Shown one piece after another: positions 14,673-22,013 of a DNA stretch of 31,284 nucleotides (positions are counted from its first letter, which is position 1; each line of letters begins with the position of its first letter). The notes under the pieces were generated by a model. That model was given only the letters and a program-made list of their open reading frames with translations, ran no database searches and was not told the DNA's origin. The stretch spans positions 1-31,284 of the forward strand of contig JBMYYH010000030.1 of NCBI GenBank assembly GCA_049609225.1, in the 5' to 3' direction. The position numbers and the translations under genes are program-made. Source of the stretch: GCA-2746235 sp049609225 (GTDB taxonomy: Bacteria > Planctomycetota > UBA1135).

Positions 14673-15125
14673 ATGTCACGCAGATACCAACCCGCCCAAT
14701 TCGGGGATCTCAGCCTGCGCCACGAGGTCCACGTGTTTCCGTATCGCTACCGCAGCGAGGGACCAGAATACCTGCTCCTGCAGGCGGCACCGGTCCAGGA
14801 AAAGGTGTGGCGTCCGGTCGTTGGGCCGGTCGATTGGGATGAAGATCTGCGCCATGCTGCCTTGCGTCAGGTGCAGGCCGAAACGGGGCTGACCCACGCC
14901 TTCGATCTGGTCTCCCCCGCTACCGGTCTGGTGCAGGAAGTCGGCGACCTGAAGTTGGTGCAGTGGCCGGTGGGATATCAAGTCGCAAGCCCATCGATGG
15001 AACCTCGCTTGAAGGGTCAAGTTGCCGGCTGGAACTGGTGTGGCTTTGAACAAGCGTTGCACATCTTGGATGCGAGCTTGTTCCGCCAGAATTTGCTGCA
15101 GTTACACCTGCAGTTGGCAGCCTAG
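14673..15125 (+). CDS. Nudix-fold protein with a degenerate Nudix box
   Basis: A 150-residue single-domain Nudix homologue. The Nudix box GX5EX7REUXEEXGU appears at 51-73 as GPVDWDE...RQVQAETGL: G51, E57, R65, E70, G72 and L73 are kept, but the first Glu of REUXEE is Q66 and one of the EE pair is A69. Those glutamates bind catalytic Mg2+, so hydrolase activity is doubtful. The overall layout (HEVHVFPYRY, then KVWRPVVGPVDWDE) is reminiscent of NudB, dihydroneopterin triphosphate pyrophosphatase, and the divergent neighbour is folC, so a folate link is tempting but unproven. AGGGA lies 5 bases before the ATG. The C-terminus is Gln/Leu-rich. No signal peptide. Confidence 0.8.
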   Translation: MSRRYQPAQFGDLSLRHEVHVFPYRYRSEGPEYLLLQAAPVQEKVWRPVVGPVDWDEDLRHAALRQVQAETGLTHAFDLVSPATGLVQEVGDLKLVQWPVGYQVASPSMEPRLKGQVAGWNWCGFEQALHILDASLFRQNLLQLHLQLAA

Positions 15126-15134
15126 CGTTCTTCT

Positions 15135-15158
15135 GCGAACCTTAAGGGCCTAGTTCGC
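15135..15158. terminator. Inverted repeat between convergent Nudix and exported-protein genes
   Basis: GCGAAC (15135-15140) pairs with GTTCGC (15153-15158) around 12 bases. The stop of the minus-strand gene (15150-15152) lies at the right end of the loop, against the arm. It has no T tract. A bidirectional terminator role is inferred from position. Confidence 0.3.
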
Positions 15159-15515
15159 GCCCGAGCAACACGATCCACCTGAGGTGGGTGCTTCCGTCAT
15201 CGGGAAGCTTGGCTCTGCTTCTTCTTCCAAGGCGAAGAACAAGGCGCCGACATGTTCGGCTCCACCCATCGGCATCTTGCGGCTGTGATAATCCATCAGA
15301 CCAAGATCCACCTGGGGAGTCAGATCGGCTGGAGTGAAGTTCCGGTCTAGAAAGCTAGGGCCGTAGTACAGCTCCGTGGTGCCGGGAATCCAATCCGGTG
15401 CGAAGTACTGGGAGGTTTCCTCAACCGGTACGACCGCATCTACCTCGGGCTCTTGAGCAGAGGCCGATGCAAGCGGTGCCAAAAGGACCGCAAGGAGGGG
15501 AAAAATGCGTTGCAC
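15150..15515 (-). CDS. Small exported protein of unknown function
   Basis: A 121-residue protein if translation starts at the GTG at 15515, which has AAAGG five bases upstream and gives a compact signal peptide: MQRIF, a hydrophobic run LLAVLLAPLA and a signal peptidase I site ASA before QEPEVD. An in-frame ATG at 15563 would add 16 residues. The mature part is acidic, with Pro/Asp/Glu stretches and a C-terminal GGSCCSG containing two adjacent cysteines. No domain is recognised. It lies downstream of lpxD on the same strand (105 bases), so it may be read from the same transcript, and it converges on the Nudix gene. The adjacent cysteines could bind a metal or cross-link; that is a guess. Confidence 0.7.
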   Translation of the reverse strand: MQRIFPLLAVLLAPLASASAQEPEVDAVVPVEETSQYFAPDWIPGTTELYYGPSFLDRNFTPADLTPQVDLGLMDYHSRKMPMGGAEHVGALFFALEEEAEPSFPMTEAPTSGGSCCSGAN

Positions 15516-15620
15516 GCCGGCCTTTATTACGCGGCACACCCTGCGGAAACAGGGAAAATGCAAAACCTATTTCCAAGAATCCGGAATATTAAAGGAACCC
15601 GACTTACGGAGACTTCTGGA

Positions 15621-16661
15621 TCAGGATTTCTGGCGGGCCATACGGCGCACCAGAGCCTGCATTCGCTGATGCAGACCGAAATCCACCGCAGGATTGCCAG
15701 CCACGGTTTGCCCTGGTGCGACATCGCTCGTCACGGCTGCTTTGGCCCCAACCTTGGCACCCGGACCAATCGAAATATGGCCCGCTGCCCCCGAAGAACC
15801 CGCAAAAATCGCCCCATCCCCGATCTTCACACTGCCGGAGATGCCGACCTTGCCACAGAGGATGACGAAGCGCCCAAGCTCGCAGTTGTGTCCGACCTGG
15901 ACATGATTATCCAGCAGACAGTTATCACCGATGATGGTTGGCGTGAAGGTGCCGGCATCGATGCAGGAATTCGCTCCTATTTCGACGCGGTTTCCAAGCA
16001 CTACCCCACCCACTTGTGGCATCGCGACGTGTTCGGAACCGCTCCATACATAACCGAAGCCCGCAGCGCCGAGACTGGTGTTGGCTTGGACCACACAACC
16101 TGCTCCCATCTTCACCCGCGGTCCGACGTAAACCCCGGGATGCAGGATGGAGCCTTCCCCCACCACACTGCCTTCTCCGACATAGACCTGCGCGACCAAG
16201 ACCACGTCTTCTTCCAAGAGGGCTCCTTCGCGCACCACACAGCCCGGACCCAAACTCGCAGAGGCTGGGACCTGGGCGCCCTCTTCCACCACGGCACTGG
16301 AATGGATCCCGGCCGGGTAAAGCGGACGCTTAAACTCAAAGTGCTGCGCCAAGCGCGCCGCAGCCAAGCCCGGATTCTCCACCCGAACACAGGGGCCGTC
16401 CCCCACCTCGGTACCCGCATCGACTAAGCGCAATCCAGCTGCCGAAGCGGCCAATGCCTCAAACTCGGCGGGTGCCGGTGGGCGTCCCATTTCGTTGGGG
16501 CCGGAACGGAAGAAGATGACATCGCTGGCAGTGGCGCTGGCCAGATCGCGGACGTGAGTGAACGGCCCGGGGGCATCGCCTTCCAGGGTGCCGTCGACCA
16601 GGGCGGCGATTTGCGCTCCAGAAAGGGGCTGGCCGGCTTCGGGGGTATCGGCAGCGGACAT
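15621..16661 (-). CDS. lpxD: UDP-3-O-acylglucosamine N-acyltransferase (LpxD)
   Basis: A 346-residue acyltransferase for the third step of lipid A synthesis; it adds a 3-hydroxyacyl chain from acyl-ACP to UDP-3-O-acyl-glucosamine. The N-terminal uridine-binding domain (about 10-110) is followed by a left-handed beta helix of hexapeptide repeats (about 118-315) and a helical C-terminus (GLHQRMQALVRRM). The catalytic histidine is H258 in VGHNCELG, and GFGY (201-204) matches the acyl/substrate pocket. Length equals the usual ~340. Its presence implies an outer membrane with lipid A. It starts 33 bases after the antiporter gene in the same direction and is not beside other lpx genes inside this window. 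Confidence 0.95.
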   Translation of the reverse strand: MSAADTPEAGQPLSGAQIAALVDGTLEGDAPGPFTHVRDLASATASDVIFFRSGPNEMGRPPAPAEFEALAASAAGLRLVDAGTEVGDGPCVRVENPGLAAARLAQHFEFKRPLYPAGIHSSAVVEEGAQVPASASLGPGCVVREGALLEEDVVLVAQVYVGEGSVVGEGSILHPGVYVGPRVKMGAGCVVQANTSLGAAGFGYVWSGSEHVAMPQVGGVVLGNRVEIGANSCIDAGTFTPTIIGDNCLLDNHVQVGHNCELGRFVILCGKVGISGSVKIGDGAIFAGSSGAAGHISIGPGAKVGAKAAVTSDVAPGQTVAGNPAVDFGLHQRMQALVRRMARQKS

Positions 16662-16694
16662 CGTTTGCAGTCTAGCGGGCGTGGGCGTGAGGAC

Positions 16695-17642
16695 TTAAGA
16701 GATCCAGTAGGCACCGACGAAGTAGCCGCCCACCAGGAGCACACCCATCACCTGATAAGCGCGGATGGAAAGTTCTCGTTTGGGCGTGGTGAGGAGCGCC
16801 GGCAACATCAGGACGGCCGTCGCGACCAAGTTGATGATGAGTTGCGGCAGCAAACCTCCCTGCGGCACCTGCACCGTGGCCAACAGACCGACACTGCCGC
16901 CGGCCATCAACAGGTTGAAAGCATTGCTACCGACCACATTGCCGAACACCGCGCCTGCGTGACCGAGTTTCAAAGCACGCACCGAGGTGAAGAGTTCCGG
17001 CGCGGAGGTTCCGACGGCGGTGATGATGAAGCCGGCGAATCCTTCGGCCCAACCGAGCGTGTCGGCAAGAGCAAGTGCACCATCCAGGAACCAATTGCTG
17101 GCGAGCGCCAACATCAAGAAACCACCGGCAGTCGCGCTTAAGGCGATGGGCAGATTCCAATGCGTGTCGGGAGTGGCATCATCCTCTTCCTGCATTTCCG
17201 GATCACGCGCGGCGATGCTCACCATGATCATGGCGGCATACGCGAGCAGGAATAGGAAGCTCATCGGATAGGCCTCGAGCGGCATCCCGATCAGGGTGAA
17301 GGCCATCAAGCTTCCAAAGGCCAGCGGCAGCAAGGCTGGCAGCCGCACCGAACGCGCATTCAGATGGGCATCACCCTTGAGGATCAAGGTCAGGCCGAGC
17401 ACCAGGCCGACATTGAAGGCGTTGGAACCGAAGATGTTGCCGGTGGCGAGGCCCGGATACTCGGGCGCTGAGGCGATGCATACGAACAACTCCGGCAGCG
17501 AAGTGCCAAGAGCCAAGAGCAGGAGGCCAGTGACCCAACCAGGCCAGTTCCAACGGTGAGCCAATGCGACCGAACCGCGGACCGCCACGTCGGAGCCGAG
17601 AAGGAGGCCTCCCAGGCCCAGAAGCAGGTACAGGTAGTCCAT
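16695..17642 (-). CDS. Ca2+/Na+ antiporter (CaCA family, NCX/YrbG-like)
   Basis: A 315-residue inner-membrane exchanger with about ten hydrophobic segments. The two inverted alpha repeats that carry the ion sites are clear: ALGTSLPELFVCIASA followed by GNIFGSNAFNVGLV, and AVGTSAPELFTSVRAL followed by GNVVGSNAFNLLM. The paired GTSxPE glutamates and GSNAFN asparagines are the ion ligands of this family. A short acidic cytoplasmic loop (MQEEDDATPD) separates the halves. The ATG at 17642 (MDYLYLLLG) is preferred over an in-frame start 16 codons upstream, which would overlap the divergent amidotransferase gene. Whether it moves Ca2+ against Na+, K+ or H+ cannot be decided from sequence. Confidence 0.92.
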   Translation of the reverse strand: MDYLYLLLGLGGLLLGSDVAVRGSVALAHRWNWPGWVTGLLLLALGTSLPELFVCIASAPEYPGLATGNIFGSNAFNVGLVLGLTLILKGDAHLNARSVRLPALLPLAFGSLMAFTLIGMPLEAYPMSFLFLLAYAAMIMVSIAARDPEMQEEDDATPDTHWNLPIALSATAGGFLMLALASNWFLDGALALADTLGWAEGFAGFIITAVGTSAPELFTSVRALKLGHAGAVFGNVVGSNAFNLLMAGGSVGLLATVQVPQGGLLPQLIINLVATAVLMLPALLTTPKRELSIRAYQVMGVLLVGGYFVGAYWIS

Positions 17643-17664
17643 GCGTGGGCGTAGTATAGATGCC

Positions 17665-18384
17665 ATGGTGGACGTCCCGCACCCGGTCATCGGTTTGACC
17701 GTCGAATTGCTCGATGCCCCTTGGTACGAAGGGAAGCGGCGCTTTCAGCTCTTCACCGACTATTTGCCCTGCCTCCGTGCCGCTGGAGCGATCCCCATCC
17801 TGCTGCCGAGTGATGCACCGGTGGCGGAAGTGGCGGGCCTGCTCGAACGCGTCGATGGCGTCTTGATGACAGGCGGGGACGACGTCGACCTGCGGCCTTT
17901 CGGTGGACCTGCCCCCACGGTGGAATGCAAACCGGTGCCTTTGGAGCAGCAGAGCATGAATCTTGAGATCGTGCGGGTTGCTTTGGAGCGCAAGATGCCT
18001 CTATTCGGGGTGTGCTTCGGCATGCAAATGATGGGCGTGTTGGATGAAGCGCCCTTCCGTCAACATCTGGAGAATGCGGCGGAGCATACGAAGGGCATCG
18101 AACATCAGGTCGTTGCCGCAGCAGGAAGCCGTCTTGCGGAACTGGTCGGCACCGACGCCTTCGACGTGCCATCTTTTCATCACCAGGCTTTGATCGACAC
18201 CGGTAACCAACTGCAGGCTAGTGCCTATGCCGACGACGGCACCCTAGAAGCCGTCGAGCTGCCGGAATTCCCCTTCGCGCTTGGAGTGCAATGGCACCCT
18301 GAACGTGCTCCCGAGAGCCAGGCCACACGCGCCCTGTTCGACGGATTCGTGACCGCCGCGCGTGAGTACCGTAGTGAGAGCTGA
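17665..18384 (+). CDS. Class I glutamine amidotransferase-like hydrolase (peptidase C26, PuuD-like)
   Basis: A 239-residue cytoplasmic hydrolase. The catalytic triad is complete: nucleophile C117 in GVCFGMQ, H211 and E213 in GVQWHPE. MTGGDDVDLRPF (68-79) and SFHHQAL (170-176) are typical of the gamma-glutamyl-gamma-aminobutyrate hydrolase branch, which cleaves gamma-glutamyl amides. I start at the ATG at 17665; an upstream in-frame ATG at 17641 would overlap the antiporter start codon on the other strand. The TGA overlaps the next ATG (TGATG), so it is translationally coupled to the membrane protein gene and, through that, to aroB. The operon does not indicate the substrate, and nothing suggests polyamine catabolism nearby. 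Confidence 0.88.
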   Translation: MVDVPHPVIGLTVELLDAPWYEGKRRFQLFTDYLPCLRAAGAIPILLPSDAPVAEVAGLLERVDGVLMTGGDDVDLRPFGGPAPTVECKPVPLEQQSMNLEIVRVALERKMPLFGVCFGMQMMGVLDEAPFRQHLENAAEHTKGIEHQVVAAAGSRLAELVGTDAFDVPSFHHQALIDTGNQLQASAYADDGTLEAVELPEFPFALGVQWHPERAPESQATRALFDGFVTAAREYRSES

Positions 18385-19721
18385 TGGATCGTAAGGAACG
18401 CCGCAGAAGGGAGGCTGAACTAGCCACCAAAAAGGAAAAGAAACGATTGGTGCTTGCTGGCGTTGGCCTGGCTTTATGCGCGATCGTGCTGGTCCAGCTC
18501 AAGCTCTGGGGTGATAGCGCCCAGGAAGAAGAATCCGGACCCACGCAATCCAGTACCGCCTACCTGGATTTCATGCCGGAGATCGACTTTGCCTTGCTGG
18601 CCTCGGTCAAGGATGCCACCGACAGCGACCGCACCACCTATGAGCGCGATGCCTTCGAGCACCTCCTCGCTTCGGCGCGCAAGTTGATCACCAACTGGCT
18701 GCTCATCCTGGGGGAGCCCGAATTCCCCTTCGCCGCAGCCGCTGCCGACGCCAGCCCTTATCGCGGTAAGCCTTATCGCTTACGCGCGAAGTTGATCAAT
18801 GCTCGCTTCATCACTTTGGGTCATGGCGAGGATGAACTCTTTTGGTGCCACGCCGAGACCGATGCCGGCGACTCCTTCTGGTTTGTCGCCGCGAATCCGC
18901 CCGACACCTTGTTTGGCGCCGAGAACTATGTGCTAGCCGATGGCTACTTCTTCAAGCACTACACCTACTCCTTGCAAGGCGAGGACAAGATCACGGCGCC
19001 GATGTTCATCGGACCCTTGTTGGCTCCAAGCTTCCGAGCAGCGGAGCCAGCTACCGAGCCTTCCTTTGAATATCTAGCCACGCTGAAGGATCATCCGCTC
19101 GGTACGGATACCGACACGCTGCTGCTCAATCAGGATCCAGGACTTTGGCATCTCGCCAATGTCGCACGCACCGTCCGTCAGGATCCCGCATTGGTCGAAG
19201 CCGCTAAAGCCAACGCCATTACCATCGACGACAAGACCATCGAGGACTTGGTGGCCAATCCTGGGATCTTCCGCGGTCGCATGTTCGAATTCGGCGGCAA
19301 GGTGGTGCGCGCCAGCATGGTAGATATCCCGGAAACGCCATTGCGCGAGACCAGGATGTCTTCCGCTTGGGTGCGCAACGACTTCGTCGGTGATTTCCTG
19401 ATGCATGCGAAGGCCCCGGGCGAGTTTGAGCTCAAGGTGTCGGAAGGTCCGGTGATCTACTACGGCTACTTCCTTATGCTTTGGGGTTATGATTCGAAAG
19501 ACGAAGGTCCGATGCGTACGCCAGTGTTCGTGGTCATCGATGCGCAACCGCAGGAAGCCTACACCCCGCCCTTTGCGGGGCAGATGGTGGTGATCTTCCT
19601 GGCATTGGCTCTGGCCTTGGGCTTCTGGTTGTTCATCCTGGCCAAGCGCGATCGCGCCGCCAGTGATGCGAGCATGAAGAAGTTGACCGAACGTCGTCAG
19701 GCACGTCGCAACCAGTCCTGA
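18384..19721 (+). CDS. Two-TM membrane protein of unknown function, coupled to aroB
   Basis: A 445-residue protein with no recognised family. The N-terminus is strongly basic (MDRKERRRREAELATKKEKK) and is followed by a membrane helix (about 22-40). A large soluble part of some 355 residues comes next, then a second helix (about 399-419) and a basic tail. By the positive-inside rule both ends are cytoplasmic and the large domain is periplasmic. That domain contains beta-rich, OB-like stretches (for example GRMFEFGGKVVRASM, VYYGYF-like aromatic clusters) and no cysteine motif. Start and stop both overlap neighbours by one base (TGATG), so it is made together with the amidotransferase and AroB. 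A role linked to the envelope is likely; anything more precise would be a guess. Confidence 0.82.
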   Translation: MDRKERRRREAELATKKEKKRLVLAGVGLALCAIVLVQLKLWGDSAQEEESGPTQSSTAYLDFMPEIDFALLASVKDATDSDRTTYERDAFEHLLASARKLITNWLLILGEPEFPFAAAAADASPYRGKPYRLRAKLINARFITLGHGEDELFWCHAETDAGDSFWFVAANPPDTLFGAENYVLADGYFFKHYTYSLQGEDKITAPMFIGPLLAPSFRAAEPATEPSFEYLATLKDHPLGTDTDTLLLNQDPGLWHLANVARTVRQDPALVEAAKANAITIDDKTIEDLVANPGIFRGRMFEFGGKVVRASMVDIPETPLRETRMSSAWVRNDFVGDFLMHAKAPGEFELKVSEGPVIYYGYFLMLWGYDSKDEGPMRTPVFVVIDAQPQEAYTPPFAGQMVVIFLALALALGFWLFILAKRDRAASDASMKKLTERRQARRNQS

Positions 19722-20800
19722 TGACTTCTTCGAATACCCGCTGTGATGTCGGAACGGGCATCCTGCGCGCCAAACTGACGTCGCGGTTAAGAGCGATCCG
19801 GCCGAAGCCTTCGCAGGTCTTCGTGGTGATCGATCGCAATGCACGCCAAGTCGTCGGACGCAAGGTGGCCTTGGCGATCAAGGATGCGGGCTTGGAGTTT
19901 CAGGAATGCGTCGCGCCGCATGGGGAAGCTTCGAAGACTTTGGAGAAGGCGCAGGCCTTGGCGTCGAAGCTGGTCAAGGCAGGTGCGGACCGCAGGAGTT
20001 TCGTGTTGGCAGTCGGCGGCGGCGTGACGTCGGACCTGGCAGGCTTCGTTGCGGCCAACCTGTTCCGCGGTGTGGAGTGGGGTGTGGTTTCCACCACCTT
20101 GCTGGGCATGGCGGATGCCTCGATTGGCGGCAAGACGGCAGTGAACCTGCCCGAAGGCAAGAACCTGTTCGGAGCCTTTCACTTTCCGCGTTTGGTGGTC
20201 ATGGATGTGCAGATGCTGCGCACCCTGCCCGCGAAGGAATGGCGTTGCGGCTTGGGTGAAGTGCTGAAGACAGCCATGCTGCAGAGTCCGGCGATGTACC
20301 GGAAGTTGTTGGGGACTCCAACGTCGAAGCTGCAACGTGGCAGTGCGGAGTTGGCGGCATTGGTCTTGGCTTGTACGCGTTACAAGCAGAAGATCGTGGC
20401 TTCGGACCCACGCGAGGGTGGAGAACGCAAGTTGTTGAACTTGGGACATACCTTCGGGCATGTGCTGGAGGCGTCGGCCGGACCGCGCAAGTTGGTGCAC
20501 GGCGAGGCGGTAGCGCTCGGATTGCTGTGCGCTTTGCAGATGAGTGTGGAGCAAGGATTGGCCGCACCGCGATATGCGGAAGAGGTGCGGGAGTTCCTGG
20601 AGCGGATGGGCATGCGCACGACCTATCCGGGGAAACTGCCGGGGAAGGCGGTGCTGCGACGTCAGTTGTTGCGCGACAAGAAGGCCGCGTATGGAAAATT
20701 GGATGTGATCGTGCCGGTGAAGCCTGGTGCGAATCTGCTCGTGCAGGGGGTGGATGTGGAGGAAGTGCTTCCTGCATACGGCGTTATGAAGAACGGCTGA
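19721..20800 (+). CDS. aroB: 3-dehydroquinate synthase (AroB)
   Basis: A 359-residue NAD- and metal-dependent enzyme of the shikimate pathway; it converts DAHP to 3-dehydroquinate. Signatures: GGGVTSDLAGF (99-109), VSTTLLGMADASIGGKTAVN (123-142), KNLFGAFHFP (147-156), and metal ligands E180 (GLGEVLK), H243 (NLGHTFGH) and H260 (LVHGEAVALG). The active-site lysines K138 and K147 are present. Length is as expected (~360). The ATG shares one base with the preceding stop (TGATG). No other aro gene lies in the window. Confidence 0.97.
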   Translation: MTSSNTRCDVGTGILRAKLTSRLRAIRPKPSQVFVVIDRNARQVVGRKVALAIKDAGLEFQECVAPHGEASKTLEKAQALASKLVKAGADRRSFVLAVGGGVTSDLAGFVAANLFRGVEWGVVSTTLLGMADASIGGKTAVNLPEGKNLFGAFHFPRLVVMDVQMLRTLPAKEWRCGLGEVLKTAMLQSPAMYRKLLGTPTSKLQRGSAELAALVLACTRYKQKIVASDPREGGERKLLNLGHTFGHVLEASAGPRKLVHGEAVALGLLCALQMSVEQGLAAPRYAEEVREFLERMGMRTTYPGKLPGKAVLRRQLLRDKKAAYGKLDVIVPVKPGANLLVQGVDVEEVLPAYGVMKNG

Positions 20801-20843
20801 TTCGAGCGGAAACACACGGTGGAAGGTGTGCGATAAGCGTCAC

Positions 20844-20909
20844 TGTTTTTCCTGTAAACACTTTCCCTTTATCCCGTAGTTCCATTAGGTCGTCAGGCGA
20901 TTCCGCCTG
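20844..20909 (+). promoter_or_regulatory. Promoter/leader region of the exported protein, with a hairpin before the ribosome binding site
   Basis: The 124-base gap after aroB is AT-rich in the middle. TGTTT (20844-20848) and AAACA (20856-20860) form an inverted repeat, and TTTATC (20868-20873) could be a -10 element. A perfect hairpin CAGGCG-ATTC-CGCCTG (20894-20909) stands five bases before the Shine-Dalgarno AGGA (20915-20918), which is six bases before the ATG. The promoter is inferred; the hairpin is seen directly. Confidence 0.35.
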
Positions 20910-20924
20910 CGCCTAGGAACCACC

Positions 20925-21914
20925 ATGAATGGAAAGATCTTTTTGACTTGTGCTGCTGGGTTGCTGCTCAGCACGACTGCTGCGGCCCAGACCCAGCGAC
21001 CCCCTTTTACTGCAGTTTTCGACGACTTCGAAGATGGCGTGATCGATTCGGCCTGGACCGTCGGCATCACACTAGGAGCCCTCATCAACGTCGAAGAAAC
21101 GCAAGGCGTCCTCCGTGCCGACGGTAGCCTGCTGACTCAATCGCAGAACGGTTCGTTTCAGTTATCGCGCACCTTCTCGCCGATGTCGGGTGCCTTCCAA
21201 CTCGATGTGCCCTTGCGTTGGGCGCCCGATGCACAAGATCCGCTCGGCGGCACCAGCAGTGTGACCATGGAGTTACTCGATGTGCACGAACAACCCATCG
21301 CAAGTTGGGCAGTTGATGATTCCAATGCTCTCGGCGCCGGCGAAATCCAAGTGGTCGGCCCCACTATCGCGCATCTGATCCCGCTGCAGGATCTACAAGG
21401 CGAAGGTTTCCTACGCCTCCATCGCACCGCCAACGGCACCCTGCGCTTCACCTATCTCGGCGACGGCGGCCCGCGCACCGGCATGCTCGGTTTCGTGCCG
21501 CAGGAAGTCGGTGGCATGCGCATCACCTTCCGGCATTCCGGTTTCGGTTCGCCCCCCTTCACGACTCTGGAGTTGGAGTCGGTCCTGCTCAGCAATGACC
21601 TCTCGCCGCTGCTCCACGTGTCGCCGCTGGTCGCCGGCCAATCCGGCACCCTCACCCTGTACGACGGCACCCCCCTCCTCTTGATGGGTTTCGCCTACTC
21701 CACCACCGGTGCCGGCCCCATCGTGACGCCTTTCGGAATCGCCGAACTGTCCCTGCCGATCAGCATGCTTCCCACGGTCGCCGCGGACGCCACCGGGCAG
21801 GCCACACTCGACATGACGGTCCCAGCCTCCGCCAGTGGCCGTGACGTGTGGATCCAGGGCCTCGATTTTGCCACCGGAGTCCTCACTCCAGGCGTGAAGA
21901 CCACCATCCAGTAG
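20925..21914 (+). CDS. Exported protein: LamG-like N-domain plus a C-terminal beta-rich module
   Basis: A 329-residue exported protein. Signal peptide: MNGK, hydrophobic IFLTCAAGLLLSTTA, cleavage after AAA or AAAQ. Residues about 30-220 look like a concanavalin/LamG-type jelly roll (DDFEDGVIDSAWT near the start, then GVLRADGSLL), a fold often used to bind sugars or other ligands, but no specific family is recognised. Residues 233-329 form a separate beta-rich module that closely resembles the last ~105 residues of the pentahaem cytochrome encoded at 26170: ADATGQATL here versus ADAQGIATL there, and GRDVWIQ versus GKPVWFQ. The module may anchor, sort or attach exported proteins. AGGA six bases before the ATG supports the start. 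No cysteines in the mature chain and no C-terminal membrane helix. Confidence 0.82.
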   Translation: MNGKIFLTCAAGLLLSTTAAAQTQRPPFTAVFDDFEDGVIDSAWTVGITLGALINVEETQGVLRADGSLLTQSQNGSFQLSRTFSPMSGAFQLDVPLRWAPDAQDPLGGTSSVTMELLDVHEQPIASWAVDDSNALGAGEIQVVGPTIAHLIPLQDLQGEGFLRLHRTANGTLRFTYLGDGGPRTGMLGFVPQEVGGMRITFRHSGFGSPPFTTLELESVLLSNDLSPLLHVSPLVAGQSGTLTLYDGTPLLLMGFAYSTTGAGPIVTPFGIAELSLPISMLPTVAADATGQATLDMTVPASASGRDVWIQGLDFATGVLTPGVKTTIQ

Positions 21915-21929
21915 TCTCGGTCCATCTTT

Positions 21930-21962
21930 GCCGGGAAGCCAAAGATTTGACGGCTTCCCGGC
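21930..21962 (+). terminator. Perfect 11-bp hairpin after the exported-protein gene
   Basis: GCCGGGAAGCC (21930-21940) pairs perfectly with GGCTTCCCGGC (21952-21962) around an 11-base loop, 15 bases after the stop codon. It lies between two genes read in the same direction and has no T tract behind it. Confidence 0.6.
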
Positions 21963-22013
21963 ACATCCAAGCGCGGGGGGGCACCGCTAGAATGGCGCAA
22001 CCCTGAGCGTCAC

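Noticed and set aside
19787..20815. 342-codon open frame antisense to aroB
   Set aside because: It shadows a complete, motif-rich AroB. It has no ribosome site, and its composition is typical of antisense frames in GC-rich genes.
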